In this document: piece by piece, positions 1 to 10,345 of the stretch
Layout of the letters: each line of letters begins with the position of its first letter
How positions within the stretch are numbered: position 1 is the first letter of the stretch
Assembly: GCA_918807975.1 (NCBI GenBank)
Contig: OU964923.1
Location: forward strand, 23,107,235-23,171,234
DNA: 64,000 bases
Direction of reading: 5' to 3'
Source: Aplidium turbinatum
Lineage: Eukaryota; Chordata; Ascidiacea; Aplousobranchia; Polyclinidae
Made by a program: the position numbers and the translations under genes
The notes under the pieces: model-generated
Told to the model about the DNA's origin: nothing
What the model saw: only the letters and a program-made list of their open reading frames with translations
The model's database searches: none

Positions 1-217
1 GACCCCCATGGTGGATATTGAATTTAAAGTTGCGTGCCAAACTGGTTTACCAGTCAGGGCCGTAACATTTTACTTCTGAACCGGCAGACATGCGTTCGAT
101 ACCTGGCCAGGTCAATATTTACATAAATTTAACAAGAAATGTAATAGGACAATGCATGCTCAACTTCAGTATTGAAGCTATGTATGAACGCATGTTTCAT
201 AGCATTTGTTGATGCAG

Positions 218-1666
218 TTTGAATGGGCATGGCAAAACCCCGACAGATCGAGGAGATTACGTCACGTGAAGTCTAAGTCGCGAACGGAATCGAGTTTTCA
301 ATATCGCGTTCGTGTGATGACGAGCATGCTCTGTCAAGCACCTTGGAAAAAGTAATTTCAATCAAATGTTGTTTTGTTTGTTTTAGTAGTGTGGTAGCTG
401 TAGAGTGATTTTGGAGTCAAGTTGTTCTCTGTTAAACGCAATTATATGTTTTAAATCTCTTTTTTGATACCTACGGTTTGTTGAAAATGAAATTTGAATG
501 CGTTTATGCTTGCTTTGCACTTTTCCAAAGAAGACATACTTATTAGTTGTAGCCTACGTTGCTGTTTTTCTTTTCTCAATACATTGCGTTTGCCCAAAAG
601 TTTCAGTGGTGGTGTACATTGTGGTGCAGCCGTGCGTACATTTAAAGCGGTATGACTTCAACATAATCGGCTTATGTGTTCCATGACTGAACAAACATAC
701 CTTGAAGTGCTTTGCCTGAGCACACAACCAACGAAACTGCTCAGACTTTGCCCTTTAGTCTCATTTCATATTTAAATCAACACAGGATCATCAATTCATG
801 TCCGTTGTTCTGTGAACGTTGGTAACTTAAACTCCCACAAAACGTGTGACTAGTTTCAGATGGTGGGTAAAAATAGTTACGGCAAATTCAGAAAAGCTCT
901 CAATTACTGAAATCGTTTTTACTTGCAGCGGTCACTGTTGTGTGCGGAAAATCGTATTTTACAAACGTATTCCAAAGAAGGCTTTTTCAGTTCGAAGATG
1001 TATGCTACGACATAATTTTATAAATACTCTACTGTAGGTTCTGTTCCAGTTGCTGAGTCGAAGTAATATGACGCATTTCCGTAACAGTGCGTGATGTTTT
1101 CTCGTAGATTGCCCATTGTCGTGCGATGGCTGAAGCAAGAATATGCTGTTGATCTCGAACACCTTTTGCCACCTCACATGCCTATCGCGTATGGTCCTGT
1201 CACTGCCAAAGTAAAAAAGCACAAGTCTGAATTGATGGATGACGATGTTGCAATGACTACAAAACCACAAGACGAATCAAAATCCAATGACAACGATGAT
1301 GATGATGAAGAAGAATTTTTACCTTTGCTCGCGCGAATTAAAGTCACCAAAACAAAAACTTACGCTTCGGGTAAAACCGAGTCATCGACGCCTGTTGTTC
1401 ATAATTCTCAAAGTACGCAGATGGATTTTTTATGCTTTCTATGTTCCAAAAAAATAAGTGATGAAAAACCTGTACTTTGTTTGCATGAAGGTTGCACAAT
1501 GACGTGTCACTTGACTTGTCTTGCAAAGCATTTTTTGCAGAACGAAAGTCCTTTTCAGCTTCTACCAGTAGAAGGCACTTGTCCAAAGTGCGAATCCTCT
1601 CTCGTTTGGGGTGATTTAATAAGAGAGTCGCAAGGCTTCCATCAATATTTGACAGCGGAGAAATAA
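218..1666 (+). CDS. SLX1: SLX1 structure-specific endonuclease subunit, last two exons (5' exons outside window)
   Basis: Catalytic subunit of the SLX1-SLX4 nuclease, which cuts branched DNA such as Holliday junctions and flaps in the nucleus. Exon 218-351 follows an acceptor (gatgcag) and encodes FEWAWQNPDRSRRL; its Glu matches the catalytic Glu of the GIY-YIG fold (E82 in human SLX1). The donor at 352 (GTAATT) joins the acceptor ctcgtag at 1107, and the split Lys codon gives PWKK-LPIVVRW, matching human PWARLPLTLRW. Exon 1108-1666 carries LLPPHMPIAYGP, an acidic linker with an Asp/Glu run, then the C-terminal C4HC3 zinc finger (FLCFLCSKKI, CLHEGC, CHLTC, CPKC) and LVWGDLIRES. The 230 codons here equal the part of the 275-aa human protein after about residue 80. 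The N-terminal GIY and YIG strands and the catalytic Arg must lie upstream of base 1. The identification is firm; the acidic linker is longer than in human. Confidence 0.93.
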
Positions 1667-1829
1667 CGTTTCACTCGCAAAAATCTTGGATAAGGTGGAT
1701 ATGGCATATCACAAGCTATCTGCCTGTGAATTGTCTACGACACTGTATAAAGCGTACTGGCAATGACTCAGACGTGTTTCATGAAATGTGTGTTACCATA
1801 TGTGGTCAGCTGCATCGCCTATTCTATTC

Positions 1830-1835
1830 AATAAA
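1830..1835 (+). terminator. Polyadenylation signal of SLX1
   Basis: An AATAAA hexamer lies 164 bases after the SLX1 stop codon, in a suitable place for the end of its transcript. Confidence 0.6.
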
Positions 1836-3049
1836 TGCTCTCCGTGGTTGTTAGATTGCACAAATTAAAGTATTTGTTACCGTTGTGTTTCTACAGTATA
1901 GTATCAGCACGACATTTTAGTATCACTTTAGACAGCCGGATTTAACCCTGAAGGAACCACGCTGAAAGGAAGTGAATCAAACACTGCACATCGTTTCGTG
2001 CCAAAGAACAAAAGGCACAAGCAAAATTTCGTTAATTACGCTCCATGTGAATTTCGCATGTGAAAACTCGGACTTAGTCCAAGCGAATTTTCTGCTTTAT
2101 TACGTTTTAGTCCAGGCTACAATTTACCAAATCTCGCGCTGAGTGTGCACGAGCGATCATGATAATGTAACAGCATGCACTGATCAGTGAAACAAAATGA
2201 TTGCAGGCACCAAAAGATTATTGATATTTTTAACTCCCTTCAAAGGCAAACCAACGATGGAATAAGCTGTAGGCCTCTAAAACTCCTTTAAACCATACGA
2301 GCTTTTGCTGTTTGTGATATGTGTCCACAACGTTAATCCACCTCGTCTAAGACCATGTTGAGAATAGAATGGGATACAGGCTATGAGCCTATCGTGTAAA
2401 CGCTATTTTATTGCTTCTTTTATCTCCTCCCGCAGCGTTTTCTGACTCCTTCAAAGGCGGTGTTGGAACAGCCCCATGCCGTCAATTCCACGTTTGGACC
2501 TTTGACAGAGATAGAAGTAGTAGCAGAGTTTTTCTGCTACGGTGGGCATCAAATTCAAAACTAAAAGATAAATTCAGTTCTGTCTTCTCTGATGTGTAGC
2601 CTATTCAAGGTGTCTATGGCTACAGTACAAAAAAACACAATACATTTTTTCCTTTTTTTATTTCTTTGTGTCAGACAAAAATCCAAGTCGTGTTAAATAC
2701 TACCTGAAAAGTGTTTCGGTGCTCGTAGGCCTACTGGTATTTAATTTTCGTGGTTGCATGTGAAATATTCACCGGACCGCAGAAATATTCAACTTGTCAA
2801 AATGGACCTTTGCTAACATTAGTTGAGTACCGGTAGCCTAAAGCAGATATCCTACTAAATAAGTCTTTACAAAATGGAAAATTCGAAAAGACAAAAGGTC
2901 GATTTTGGGGATCTGTTCCACAGAAAATTTTGACAAATCGTAGCCTATTTTTAGTCGATTTTTGCAAAGTTTTTGGCTCCCGTAACAATGCTTCTTGTTT
3001 GTAGCCTAGACCTAATCATCACAGCTGGATTTCTGTAGAAATAACTTAG
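1836..3049. other. Intergenic, no recognised gene
   Basis: I see no coding or mobile-element signature in this stretch. The heptamer TAGCCTA occurs several times, as it does across the window. Confidence 0.5.
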
Positions 3050-3199
3050 AAGGTTTTTTTCAAAGTTTAAAATACGGTAACTATAAAGCTTTTATTTTTA
3101 TAGGAGTAACAACAGAAAGACCACCAGAATTTATTTGTTGGTTTAAGTGCTTCTCTGTGTCCATTCGCTTATGACTAGCTAGTTCAACCTATGGCAATT
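3050..3199 (+). repeat. 150-bp repeat, copy 1
   Basis: The 150 bases are nearly identical to 13710-13859 in the same orientation, with only a few mismatches (for example tatttttatag against tattcttatag). Similarity fades just outside both ends. There is no coding content and no obvious terminal motif. It may be a fragment of a repeat family or a small dispersed duplication. Confidence 0.85.
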
Positions 3200-3825
3200 A
3201 GGTTGAACATGTTAAATACTCGCACTAAAGGCAAACTTTTGTAATGTTAGTTTATTTAAAATAAATAATAGGCCTAGGCTATTAATTAAAAATTATTATT
3301 AATTAAAATTAACTAATATAAATAAATTGATTTAGTGTGATATTGTCTACTGTAATATCTGTGCATATATATCTTTTATTAGCACGAAGCCGTTCTCACA
3401 GTCATTCACTTACATCAGACAAACTGGTGGTCAGGTGACCTCAAGTTCAATGAATACACGTGGAAGGCATTCAACCGTAATAAAATAATAAAGCAGTGTT
3501 GCAGGGGTCGGCTACATATAGAACATCTTCCCCAACAAAAAAATGAAGCAAATAATAGTAATTGTAAAGAAAAGATAATGTACAATACAAAGAGAAAAAA
3601 ATATAACTTATTAGAAATGTAGCCTACTGGATTGTTGGCTCCACTACTATCTTGCCCTGCAGTTGAGCAAGTATTAATAAACTTTGGCCTTCACCCAAGT
3701 TCACGTTGTTTCAATTAATCTGTTCGGAGATTTTACACTTCGATTTGAACGTCGAGGTAAAACCACGTTACTGGGTTGATCAGACGAAATAAAAGGCGGC
3801 GATAAAGGTAACACATTGGGTAAAT

Positions 3826-4009
3826 GTTTAAGTTATTTTGGCAGCCGATTGTAGCATCGAATAGACAGCGATAGCGATAGATAAAGCGGCGGTCGATTAC
3901 TCAAGTGGCAAGAATACGGTGCGATACTGATGAGCCCAGCCTCATGGGCGAAACACGTGTCTATCGCTGTCTATTCAATGCTACAATCGGCTGCCAAAAT
4001 AACTTAAAC
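3826..4009. repeat. 49-nt inverted repeat around the ribozyme
   Basis: Arms 3826-3874 and 3961-4009 are complementary at 48 of 49 positions. The left arm abuts the left TSD copy. The right arm begins at C3961, the ribozyme's cleavage-site nucleotide. An RNA of this locus could form a long hairpin that competes with ribozyme stem I. Confidence 0.92.
3921..3967 (+). ncRNA. Type I hammerhead self-cleaving ribozyme
   Basis: All core elements are present and correctly ordered. Stem I 5' strand GCGATA (3921-3926) pairs perfectly with TATCGC (3962-3967). The core CTGATGA is at 3927-3933. Stem II GCCCA (3934-3938) pairs with TGGGC (3945-3949) around loop GCCTCA. GAAA is at 3950-3953. Stem III is the 8-nt palindrome ACACGTGT (3953-3960), followed by the cleavage-site C at 3961; predicted cleavage is 3961/3962. 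So short a stem III can hardly close alone, but the palindrome would pair between two copies, as in newt satellite and PLE hammerheads that act as dimers. It is likely to be active in tandem or dimeric RNA, but this is untested. Confidence 0.88.
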
Positions 4010-5684
4010 GTTTAATTGGAGGTCTTTATGGCTAGCGTGGAAGCTACACCGTTCTGGTTAGCGAAGCGTTACTGCTGCTCGCTGTGCTAGTGAGTAATCA
4101 GCCTTGTGCTGATAGCCGGGAAGAACGCCTTTCTTCACATTGGGTAAATCATAATTGTAGTCTTTTCGGATATGACAACGATTTCTCCTGCAAATTACGT
4201 CGTTGTTCAATTTAACTTCATAGGACCTTGGGGCAACCATTTTTAAAACAACACCTTTTTGAGACCAGGTACGATCGTTAAAATCGAATACTCGAACTCG
4301 ATCATCTTTTTGTAGATTGGGTAGAGACTTTGTGTGTTGATCATAATACAATTTTTGCTTCTGCTTTTCCAATGCAAAAGGACGATTTACAACACTAAAT
4401 TGAAGCAATGCATCAGACATGGGCAAGTTACTACGCAAGCGCCGAGCCATAAGCAACTATGAAGGAGATGAGCCACATTTTAATGGCGTAGATCGATAGA
4501 TGAGCAGTGCTAACATTACATCTTGACCAGACAACAGACACTTTTTCAATAAATTTTTAACAGTTTGAACTGTTCGCTCGGCTAAGCCGTTCGATCGGGC
4601 GTAATACGGGCTAGAGGTTTCGTGATGAAAATTCCACGTCTGAGCAAACGCTTGAAAGAGATAACTGGAAAATTGTGGGCCATTGTCGGAAAAAACACAT
4701 GTAGGAACACCATGGCGAGAAAATATTTCTTTTAAATGAGAAATCACACACTGCGATAAAGTATTTTGTAACTTGCACACTTCGGGATATCCCGAATAGT
4801 AGTCACACAGCACAAGATAATTGTTGCCATTAATACTACACAAGTCAATGCCCACCTTTTCAAACGGCAGTTTTGAAGATTCATGAGATTGCAAAGGTTC
4901 GCGTTGATGTTTAGGATTATATAACGCACAAGTTGAACAACTTGATACAACATTTTCAATGTCGCGAGTAATTCCAGGCCAAAACATCACTTCACGTGCT
5001 CTACATTTACACTTTTCTTGTCCTAAATGGCCTTCGTGAATTTTTTTTAACATTGCTTTTTGCAAGCTTTTAGGTATAACAAGTTTTGTCCCCTTTAGTA
5101 AAACGTTTTTATGGACGCTTAGTTCATTTCTACAGTTCCAAAACACTTTGGCCTCATCGTCGCACAGCGGTTTGGATGCAGGCCATCCGTTGAGCACATA
5201 GTTCATCACAAGTGCAACCTATCAATTGCTTATAATAAGCTTGCTTTAAATATAGAATTTGTAATTGTGACAGCTTCCAACTCCTCTTCTCTGATTGGAT
5301 TGAAGTGCTGTGAGGATTTAAAGCTTATTCGTAAAGTTGCTTCGGTAAACTCCTGCGACTATACTCAGTTGATAGCGGAGTATGATGACGTTTTTCATGG
5401 TTTGGGTTGCGTTGCAGGTTTACATTCCATAAAAATCGACTCGACAGTCCCTCCAGTTGTTCATGCAAGCAGAAAGGTACCGTTTGCCGTAAGAGATAAA
5501 CTCAAAGCAGTGTTGCAGGGGTCGGCTACATATAGAACATCTACTTTGTTTCAATTATTTTATCACACTTCTACGCATTCTAATCGATCGTCAGACAACT
5601 CAGCATTAGCAAGTGTTTCAACTCAGCAATTAGGCTACATTTCAGCCAATAAAGTCAGCAAAGGAGATTCACCAAGCTTCAGAC

Positions 5685-5930
5685 TTGCTTGGTCATTGCT
5701 TGCTGTAACATCACTTTTGTGAATATAAAAGTTGTGTGAGCGAAATCAAAACTTTCCTATCTGGAAATTTGGTTGTCTGTTGGATTATAGAAACAACATT
5801 TAAATTCTCCCTTTGTCTGTAGCGTCCGGAAAAAACAAGTCTATTAACTATCTTAGATTCTGACAGTTTTCAGACTCAAAAGGAGTCTATGCCTTCTTTA
5901 GTCATATAGTGGCGCCCATATTTCTGAAAT
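5685..5930 (-). repeat. Dispersed repeat B, copy 1
   Basis: In reverse complement this stretch matches 12340-12510 in blocks that keep the same order: the GCATAGACTCC block, a block around GATAGTTAATAGACTTG, a CAGACAAAG block and AAAAGTGATGTTACA. Spacing between blocks varies, so these are diverged members of one repeat family. I do not recognise the family. Confidence 0.7.
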
Positions 5931-6988
5931 TGTGTTATTTTTATCTCTCAACGCATCAAAAATAGCCTGTGTTGTCGAATTCTTTTCAGTTGATTAATTA
6001 TTGTGAGATTACATCTGTATATACATTGGCATAGCACAGTTTGACGTTGATTCTATGCTAAATGGGTTCGCTTGTTTCTAAACGTATTTCTTTGTGTCAA
6101 TTTCTTAAAGATTCGTTGTATTGTGAAATACTCAGCATCAACGTCAACGAACGGCCTTTTTATGCAACTGTAACGTTTTTACATTCAGCATCAGGAATAG
6201 CCTTTTTCCTAATTCATGGCTTTAAATAGAAGAACTTTGCGTTATTTCTCTAATTCAGCAATAATAGCTCAGCTACGCGAACATTCCTTTGTGTCAATTT
6301 CACACGTATTATTGGATAGAATTGTTTAGCAGTTTAGAAATAGATTACTGTATTTGTTAACTGAGCTATTGAAATGAACTCTTGATCGTAATTTAAGAAA
6401 GGTTATATTAGACTTTCTGGAGTATTTGTTAACTATAATTCTATTCTATTTAGTCGTGATATAATGCTTAGGCGTATCACCTTGTAAATGCATTCTGGAA
6501 AAGGGGTTGTCAACAACCGGTAAATATGATTTTCATTTTATTCATAGTTTGTCTCATTTGTTAACCAGCCGTACATCTCTTATGAAGTTTAACATACCAA
6601 ACGTATGATGTCTACTTGTATATTGTGGTAAATGTTTATTATTATTATACGTTTTCGTATTCGTAAAGTCACGGTTATTTTCCCCAGAGAAAAACCGCGA
6701 CCTGACGAGGACAAATTGAGTGCTTCGAAGACAATTGCGCGTTTTTCCAACATAGAACAATCATCCCAGCTTTTTGGTGGTATGCGAGCAGACAAGTTCA
6801 AGTGGAATCACCTCAGTGTAGATCAGGTGTTTTAACATCAGACAACCCGCACCGCTATACGATCTTACACTTGCTAAACTTAATTTGCTGACTTGTAACA
6901 TACCAAGCTTCGAATTGCTCAGTTGCTCCTTTCTCAGTTTCATCATTTATGGACTTCAGCCACATTCTGAAATGTTGCTAGCTTAGTG
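5931..6988. other. No recognised gene or element
   Basis: AT-rich sequence with stop codons in all frames at short intervals. I see no terminal repeat, tRNA-like head or conserved protein motif. Confidence 0.4.
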
Positions 6989-7169
6989 GTCACTTGCAGT
7001 AGCGTACCTAGGGTGTGGCAGGCATGGCTCGAGCCATGGGCGCCACATTAAAAGGGGCGCAAAAATCGATTAGTAAAAGCAAAATTTGTGACTTACACTT
7101 TCTTTACAATCTAATTTGCGCCCAATACAATGATCAAAAAGGAGTCTCTCTTTTACTATAAAAAGGTGA

Positions 7170-7440
7170 GTCCCACACTTGAATCCAATCAAGTAGGTAT
7201 CGGGGGATGAGAAGATAAGGTTCTCATTATACTAAGCCTTCGGCACTAACGAGAGTAGGGTGGCCAGTTCCTTTCTTTCGGCCGCCTTTCCTTCAGCAAC
7301 TACGCCCACCCAATTTATTACACCCTGGGTAGAGGTGAGCGGTGTTTTTCAACAACCAGCTGAAGCCGGGAGTCGAACCAGCATTGCGTGATTGGAAAGC
7401 GAGCGCCTTATCCGCTGCGCCATCCCCGTCAACAACAATT
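7170..7440 (-). mobile_element. tRNA-derived SINE, family 1
   Basis: On the minus strand the head reads as a tRNA with an internal polymerase III promoter: A box TGGCGCAGCGG and B box GGTTCGACTCC (plus coordinates about 7370-7430). The body contains CTACCCAGGGTGTAATAAAT, TGGGTGGGCG and GATGAGAACCTTATCTT. The same body recurs at 46511-46735, so this is a SINE rather than a host tRNA gene. Confidence 0.85.
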
Positions 7441-8749
7441 GGAAGTTTAGTAAAGTCGCGAAGCAGCGATTAGTTGAAGCTTAGAAGTAGCAACAGAACT
7501 TACATATTAATTTTTATAAGAATATATAAATGTAATCTGTTTGACTTCAATTTGGCCTGACCAAAGCACTCAGTCTGTTCTAGGAAGAAATTAGCAGCAA
7601 AAGTATTATTGAGCCTATAAGCATGATTATATGAAATTCTGAGGTCAAGAATTAGGTTAGGTATGACTTATTTTTACTTTCTATGCTGGCGCTGCCTAGC
7701 ACTTATCAGTCTGAAGTTTTGAGGTTCATTCACAACTTCACAAGCTGGGCTTTATGAGTATACGCCCGTACCGTACTTTTACCTAACTTCCTTTCAATGG
7801 AATAGTGTCTTTCGAGCGCCAGTTACTATCGTAATATACCACATGCAACAAATAACTTAATGTAACATACCTTCCAAACTAAAGTGTTTCATTTACGAAG
7901 AAATTGCAGTTTTAATATGTTGTATATAATTTTTTTGTAAGATTGTCAATTTGGTTTGCCTATAGCCTACTATCGTATGATAATGTGCCTATTTGAAGAT
8001 GTTATGGTCCATATGAATATTTCATACAATGATTTTATTTGCTGGAAAGTTTTGCTTATTTTGTTGTTTAGGCGGAACATTTTATTACGGCCACGGTCAA
8101 TCGAGAGTTAAACCACAATAGGCTTCGACCCTTCGTTTGGGGACAAGTAGGCTAGATTGACGCGCTTTAACTTAGTTGGTTTGTAGCGGTAGGGCCTAAT
8201 CTGTATTTAAAACAAGACCAGTATGAGATACTAGCAACCAATTGACATTAACGATACATACGACAAACCAACGATATTAGCAAACAGTAGTAACTAGAAG
8301 GTCATAACAAACTTATGTCCAATAATTTTTGGTAGTAGGCTACACTGCAGTATACACAGCGTCAGATCAAAAAAAAGGGGAAGCCGTGTTAGCTAGTTTT
8401 TATGTAAAGCTTTGGTAGAGAGTTTGCTTTGTTGAACCATAGAGACCATCTCTATAGTTTTTATGTGGGAAATAACTTGGAAAGAAGGCACAAAGCGCAC
8501 CATTCTATCAAATTGATTGGCTCCGCAGAGAGAACAAAACTTGCACGACGAAACAATCTCACGTGACTGCCTTTGAACATTATAAAACGGCAATAATACA
8601 TTTATTTTCTTTGTGATTTGTTCATAAAATATAAAGCTTTGGTAGAGAGTTTGCTTTGTTGAACCATAGAGAAATAAAACAAAGTAACTTCAGCGGGTTT
8701 AACATGATGTATTACATACACAAATATAACATAATTAAAAATAAACTCT

Positions 8750-8787
8750 AACGTTTTCGACACGTAGCCTACGTGTGTCCTCATCAA
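8750..8787 (-). ncRNA. Hammerhead-like core, inverted pseudo-LTR copy
   Basis: In reverse complement this reads TTGATGAGGACACACGTAG then GCTACGTGTCGAAAACGTTA. The first core base is T rather than C, so cleavage is unlikely, but homology to the plus-strand copies is clear. Confidence 0.55.
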
Positions 8788-8821
8788 TTTTCATTTTATA
8801 CATATTGCAGATATGTAATTC

Positions 8822-8860
8822 CTGATGAGGACACACGTACGTGTCGAAAACGTTTGAGTT
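8822..8860 (+). ncRNA. Hammerhead-like core in PLE pseudo-LTR (copy 1)
   Basis: CTGATGA (8822-8828) is followed by GGACAC-ACGTAC-GTGTC, which pairs as GACAC/GTGTC with one extra G, then GAAA and the palindromic stem III AACGTT. AATTC before the core can pair with GAGTT after the presumed cleavage site. The extra G at the base of stem II makes activity doubtful. Confidence 0.6.
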
Positions 8861-8976
8861 TATTTTTTAATTATGTTATATTTGTGTATGTAATACTTCA
8901 TGTTAAACCTGCTGAAGTTACTTTGTCTTATTTCTCTATGGTTCATAAAAGACTTGCATGCAATATTTAACTTAAA

Positions 8977-9225
8977 TTGTTAAAAAACCCAAACCTAACA
9001 ACTAAAAGTGCAATGAAAGAGCACATCGCCTCTTGTGAAACTTGCACTGACAATGTCTCGATCGACCAATTTAAAATCATTTCTCGAGGCAGATCTGATT
9101 TTCAGACTAAGATCATGCATATCCCTGAGATCATGGAAGCCTTCAGAATCAAACGTAACAATCCATCTCTCAACCGGCAGTTATTCGCCTGTGGCTCATC
9201 ATCGTTCCTTTTGTGTGTGTTCTGA
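8977..9225 (+). pseudogene. GIY-YIG endonuclease C-terminal remnant of the PLE
   Basis: The frame encodes SAMKEHIASC, FKIISRGRSDFQTKIM, EAFRIKRNNPSLNRQLF and SSFLLCVF. This is the pattern found at the end of PLE polyproteins, where the GIY-YIG nuclease follows the reverse transcriptase: a conserved Glu before the helix and NPSLN near the terminus. The N-terminal GIY and YIG strands are absent, and a short extra HIPEI stretch interrupts the usual spacing. It is non-functional as it stands. Confidence 0.65.
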
Positions 9226-9431
9226 TTGTTCGTCCAATGCCTGTAGTTTCCACCTCAATGTTGACTGTTTCCCACGATATAATTTATTCGTAAGCTAACC
9301 ATTCTTGTATCATTTGTTCATTTGTTCAGTTTGTGCTTTTCAGTCGAGAGTGTCGTTACAGACTACAGTTATAGTGCAAAGTCAAATTTATCTTACAATT
9401 TTTTATTTTATGTATATTGCAGATTTAATTT

Positions 9432-9475
9432 CTGATGAGGACACAGTGACACACATACGTGTCGAAAACGTTAGA
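9432..9475 (+). ncRNA. Hammerhead-like core in PLE pseudo-LTR (copy 2)
   Basis: Same layout as the copy at 8822: CTGATGA, a longer stem II region, GTGTCGAAAACGTT, then AGAG. Stem I pairing is weaker than in copy 1, so it is probably decayed. Confidence 0.55.
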
Positions 9476-10030
9476 GTCATTATGTTATATATTTTGTTTT
9501 GTGTTTAATACATTATGTTAAACCCGCTGAGGTTACTTTGTTTTGCTTGTCAATTGTTAAAAAGGGCGCAAATTTAAACTTTGCCATGGGCGCCATTTTG
9601 CATAGGTACGCCACTGGTCACTTGCTCAGTTCACAACTGCTGATTGTAGGAGACTATCCTAATCGGATCATCAACTACATCATAAGAATATTTGATGAAA
9701 AGTTTAATAACGAGGTTTTGTTTTGGAATTTTGCATTATTCTTCGTTGTTTGCTTGTTCTTTTTTTAAATTTGTAAAAAAAATATTTAATGCGGTGCAAC
9801 TTTTCTTAGCCAGATTGTTATAAATATGTGTAAACAAAACCGGAATTGTTTAGATGGGCAGTTTAAGCTATACTGAGTATCAATTTACTTGAAATATTTT
9901 TTGTAAAATGAGTTTTTCATAAACTATACTTTTGCTCAGGCGCGGATCTAGGAGTTTTTTTTTGGGAGGGAGGCAGAAAATTTCAAAATGAATTAAAAAG
10001 TAAGAAAAAGATGAAACAGATATGAACAAT

Positions 10031-10345
10031 CAGTGGCGTAGCCAGGAATTTGGGAGGTTTTGACGGCCGGCGGGCGAAGCCCGACGGCGTGTTCGCCAAA
10101 GGCGACACCCAGCGACGGGGGTCTGAGGGTCCTCCCCCAGAACATTTTGAAAAATTGCTTTGAATTTGGTGCATTCTGAGAGCATTTTCAACAAAAATAT
10201 GGGTATAAATATTCCTGTAAAATGGTGCTGTCCGGTGGCATATCAAAAGGATGAAATCATGTTTTCTTCGGTAATAAAGCTAAGTCTCTATGTTTTCTTG
10301 TTGCTAATTCCTGGCTGAGATGTTTGAATGTTTGGTATTGGCAAA
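10031..10345 (+). mobile_element. Small DNA-transposon-like repeat, copy 1
   Basis: Begins CAGTGGCGTAGCCAGGAATTT and holds a GC-rich palindromic block (GGCGGGCGAAGCCC region). The end includes TAAAGCTAAGTCTCTATG and TTTTCTTGTTGC. An inverted copy with the same order lies at 63120-63462. It has no coding content. Confidence 0.7.

Larger units (their letters stand above)
3812..4149 (+). mobile_element. Retrozyme-like insertion with 14-bp target-site duplication
   Basis: The 14-mer CACATTGGGTAAAT occurs at 3812-3825 and again at 4136-4149, bounding a 310-bp insert (3826-4135) inside the 3' part of the Gypsy integrase region. The insert has no coding capacity. In order it holds a 49-nt arm (3826-3874), a 46-nt spacer, a hammerhead ribozyme (3921-3967), the complementary 49-nt arm (3961-4009) and a 126-nt tail. 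Small non-coding elements with type I hammerheads, called retrozymes, are known from plants and animals; in animals they are tied to Penelope-like elements. A 14-bp TSD fits target-primed reverse transcription better than the 4-6 bp made by an LTR integrase. The family assignment is inference; the TSD, arms and ribozyme core are seen directly. Confidence 0.8.
3481..5722. mobile_element. Gypsy-type LTR retrotransposon fossil, rearranged mosaic
   Basis: A broken Ty3/Gypsy copy. The minus strand between about 5209 and 4058 encodes an integrase region: zinc-binding HEGHLGQ and CSTC, catalytic-core signatures GIDLCSIN, VFSDNGPQF and LAERTVQT, and a C-terminal region after them. The plus strand at about 5267-5500 encodes a short piece upstream of a reverse transcriptase (YDDVFHGLGCVAGLHSI). 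The two parts are in opposite orientation, so this is a composite or rearranged relic. A 39-bp sequence at 3490-3528 recurs at 5504-5542 and may be LTR-derived. It has several breaks and an insertion of a ribozyme-bearing element at 3826-4135. It is older than the whole Gypsy at 21-26 kb. Confidence 0.8.
8395..9560 (+). mobile_element. Penelope-like element, truncated, with pseudo-LTRs
   Basis: Two direct copies of a terminal module lie at about 8790-8955 and 9400-9555. Each carries ATATTGCAGAT, a hammerhead-like core (CTGATGAGGACAC to GTCGAAAACGTT) and an ending of the type GTTAAACC-GCTGA-GTTACTTTG. Another copy at about 8602-8790 is inverted and abuts the first. Between the direct copies lies a GIY-YIG C-terminal coding remnant. 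Pseudo-LTRs, partial inverted copies, hammerheads and a C-terminal GIY-YIG nuclease are marks of PLEs. The reverse transcriptase is missing. A 40-bp piece ending TTGAACCATAGAGA is repeated at 8406-8446 and 8632-8672. Confidence 0.75.
6997..9616. mobile_element. Non-autonomous hAT element with nested SINE and PLE
   Basis: The termini CAGTAGCGTACC and GGTACGCCACTG form a 12-bp TIR with one mismatch. They are flanked by the exact 8-bp duplication GTCACTTG at 6989-6996 and 9617-9624, the hAT signature. Subterminal GCCATGGGCGCC occurs near both ends. The element's own sequence is short (about 6997-7150 and 9560-9616); the interior is filled by a tRNA-derived SINE and a Penelope-like element. No transposase is visible. 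Confidence 0.85.

Noticed and set aside
846-1270. Open frames inside the SLX1 intron
   Set aside because: The intron 352-1107 is fixed by matching codon phase and homology on both sides; these frames are chance.
1287-1312. GATGATGAT run as a microsatellite
   Set aside because: It lies in the SLX1 coding frame and encodes the acidic linker.
6554-6801. Minus-strand frame starting FYVGKTRN, reminiscent of a GIY-YIG nuclease
   Set aside because: Only eight residues fit; the following sequence shows no GIY-YIG pattern and overlapping frames are equally open.
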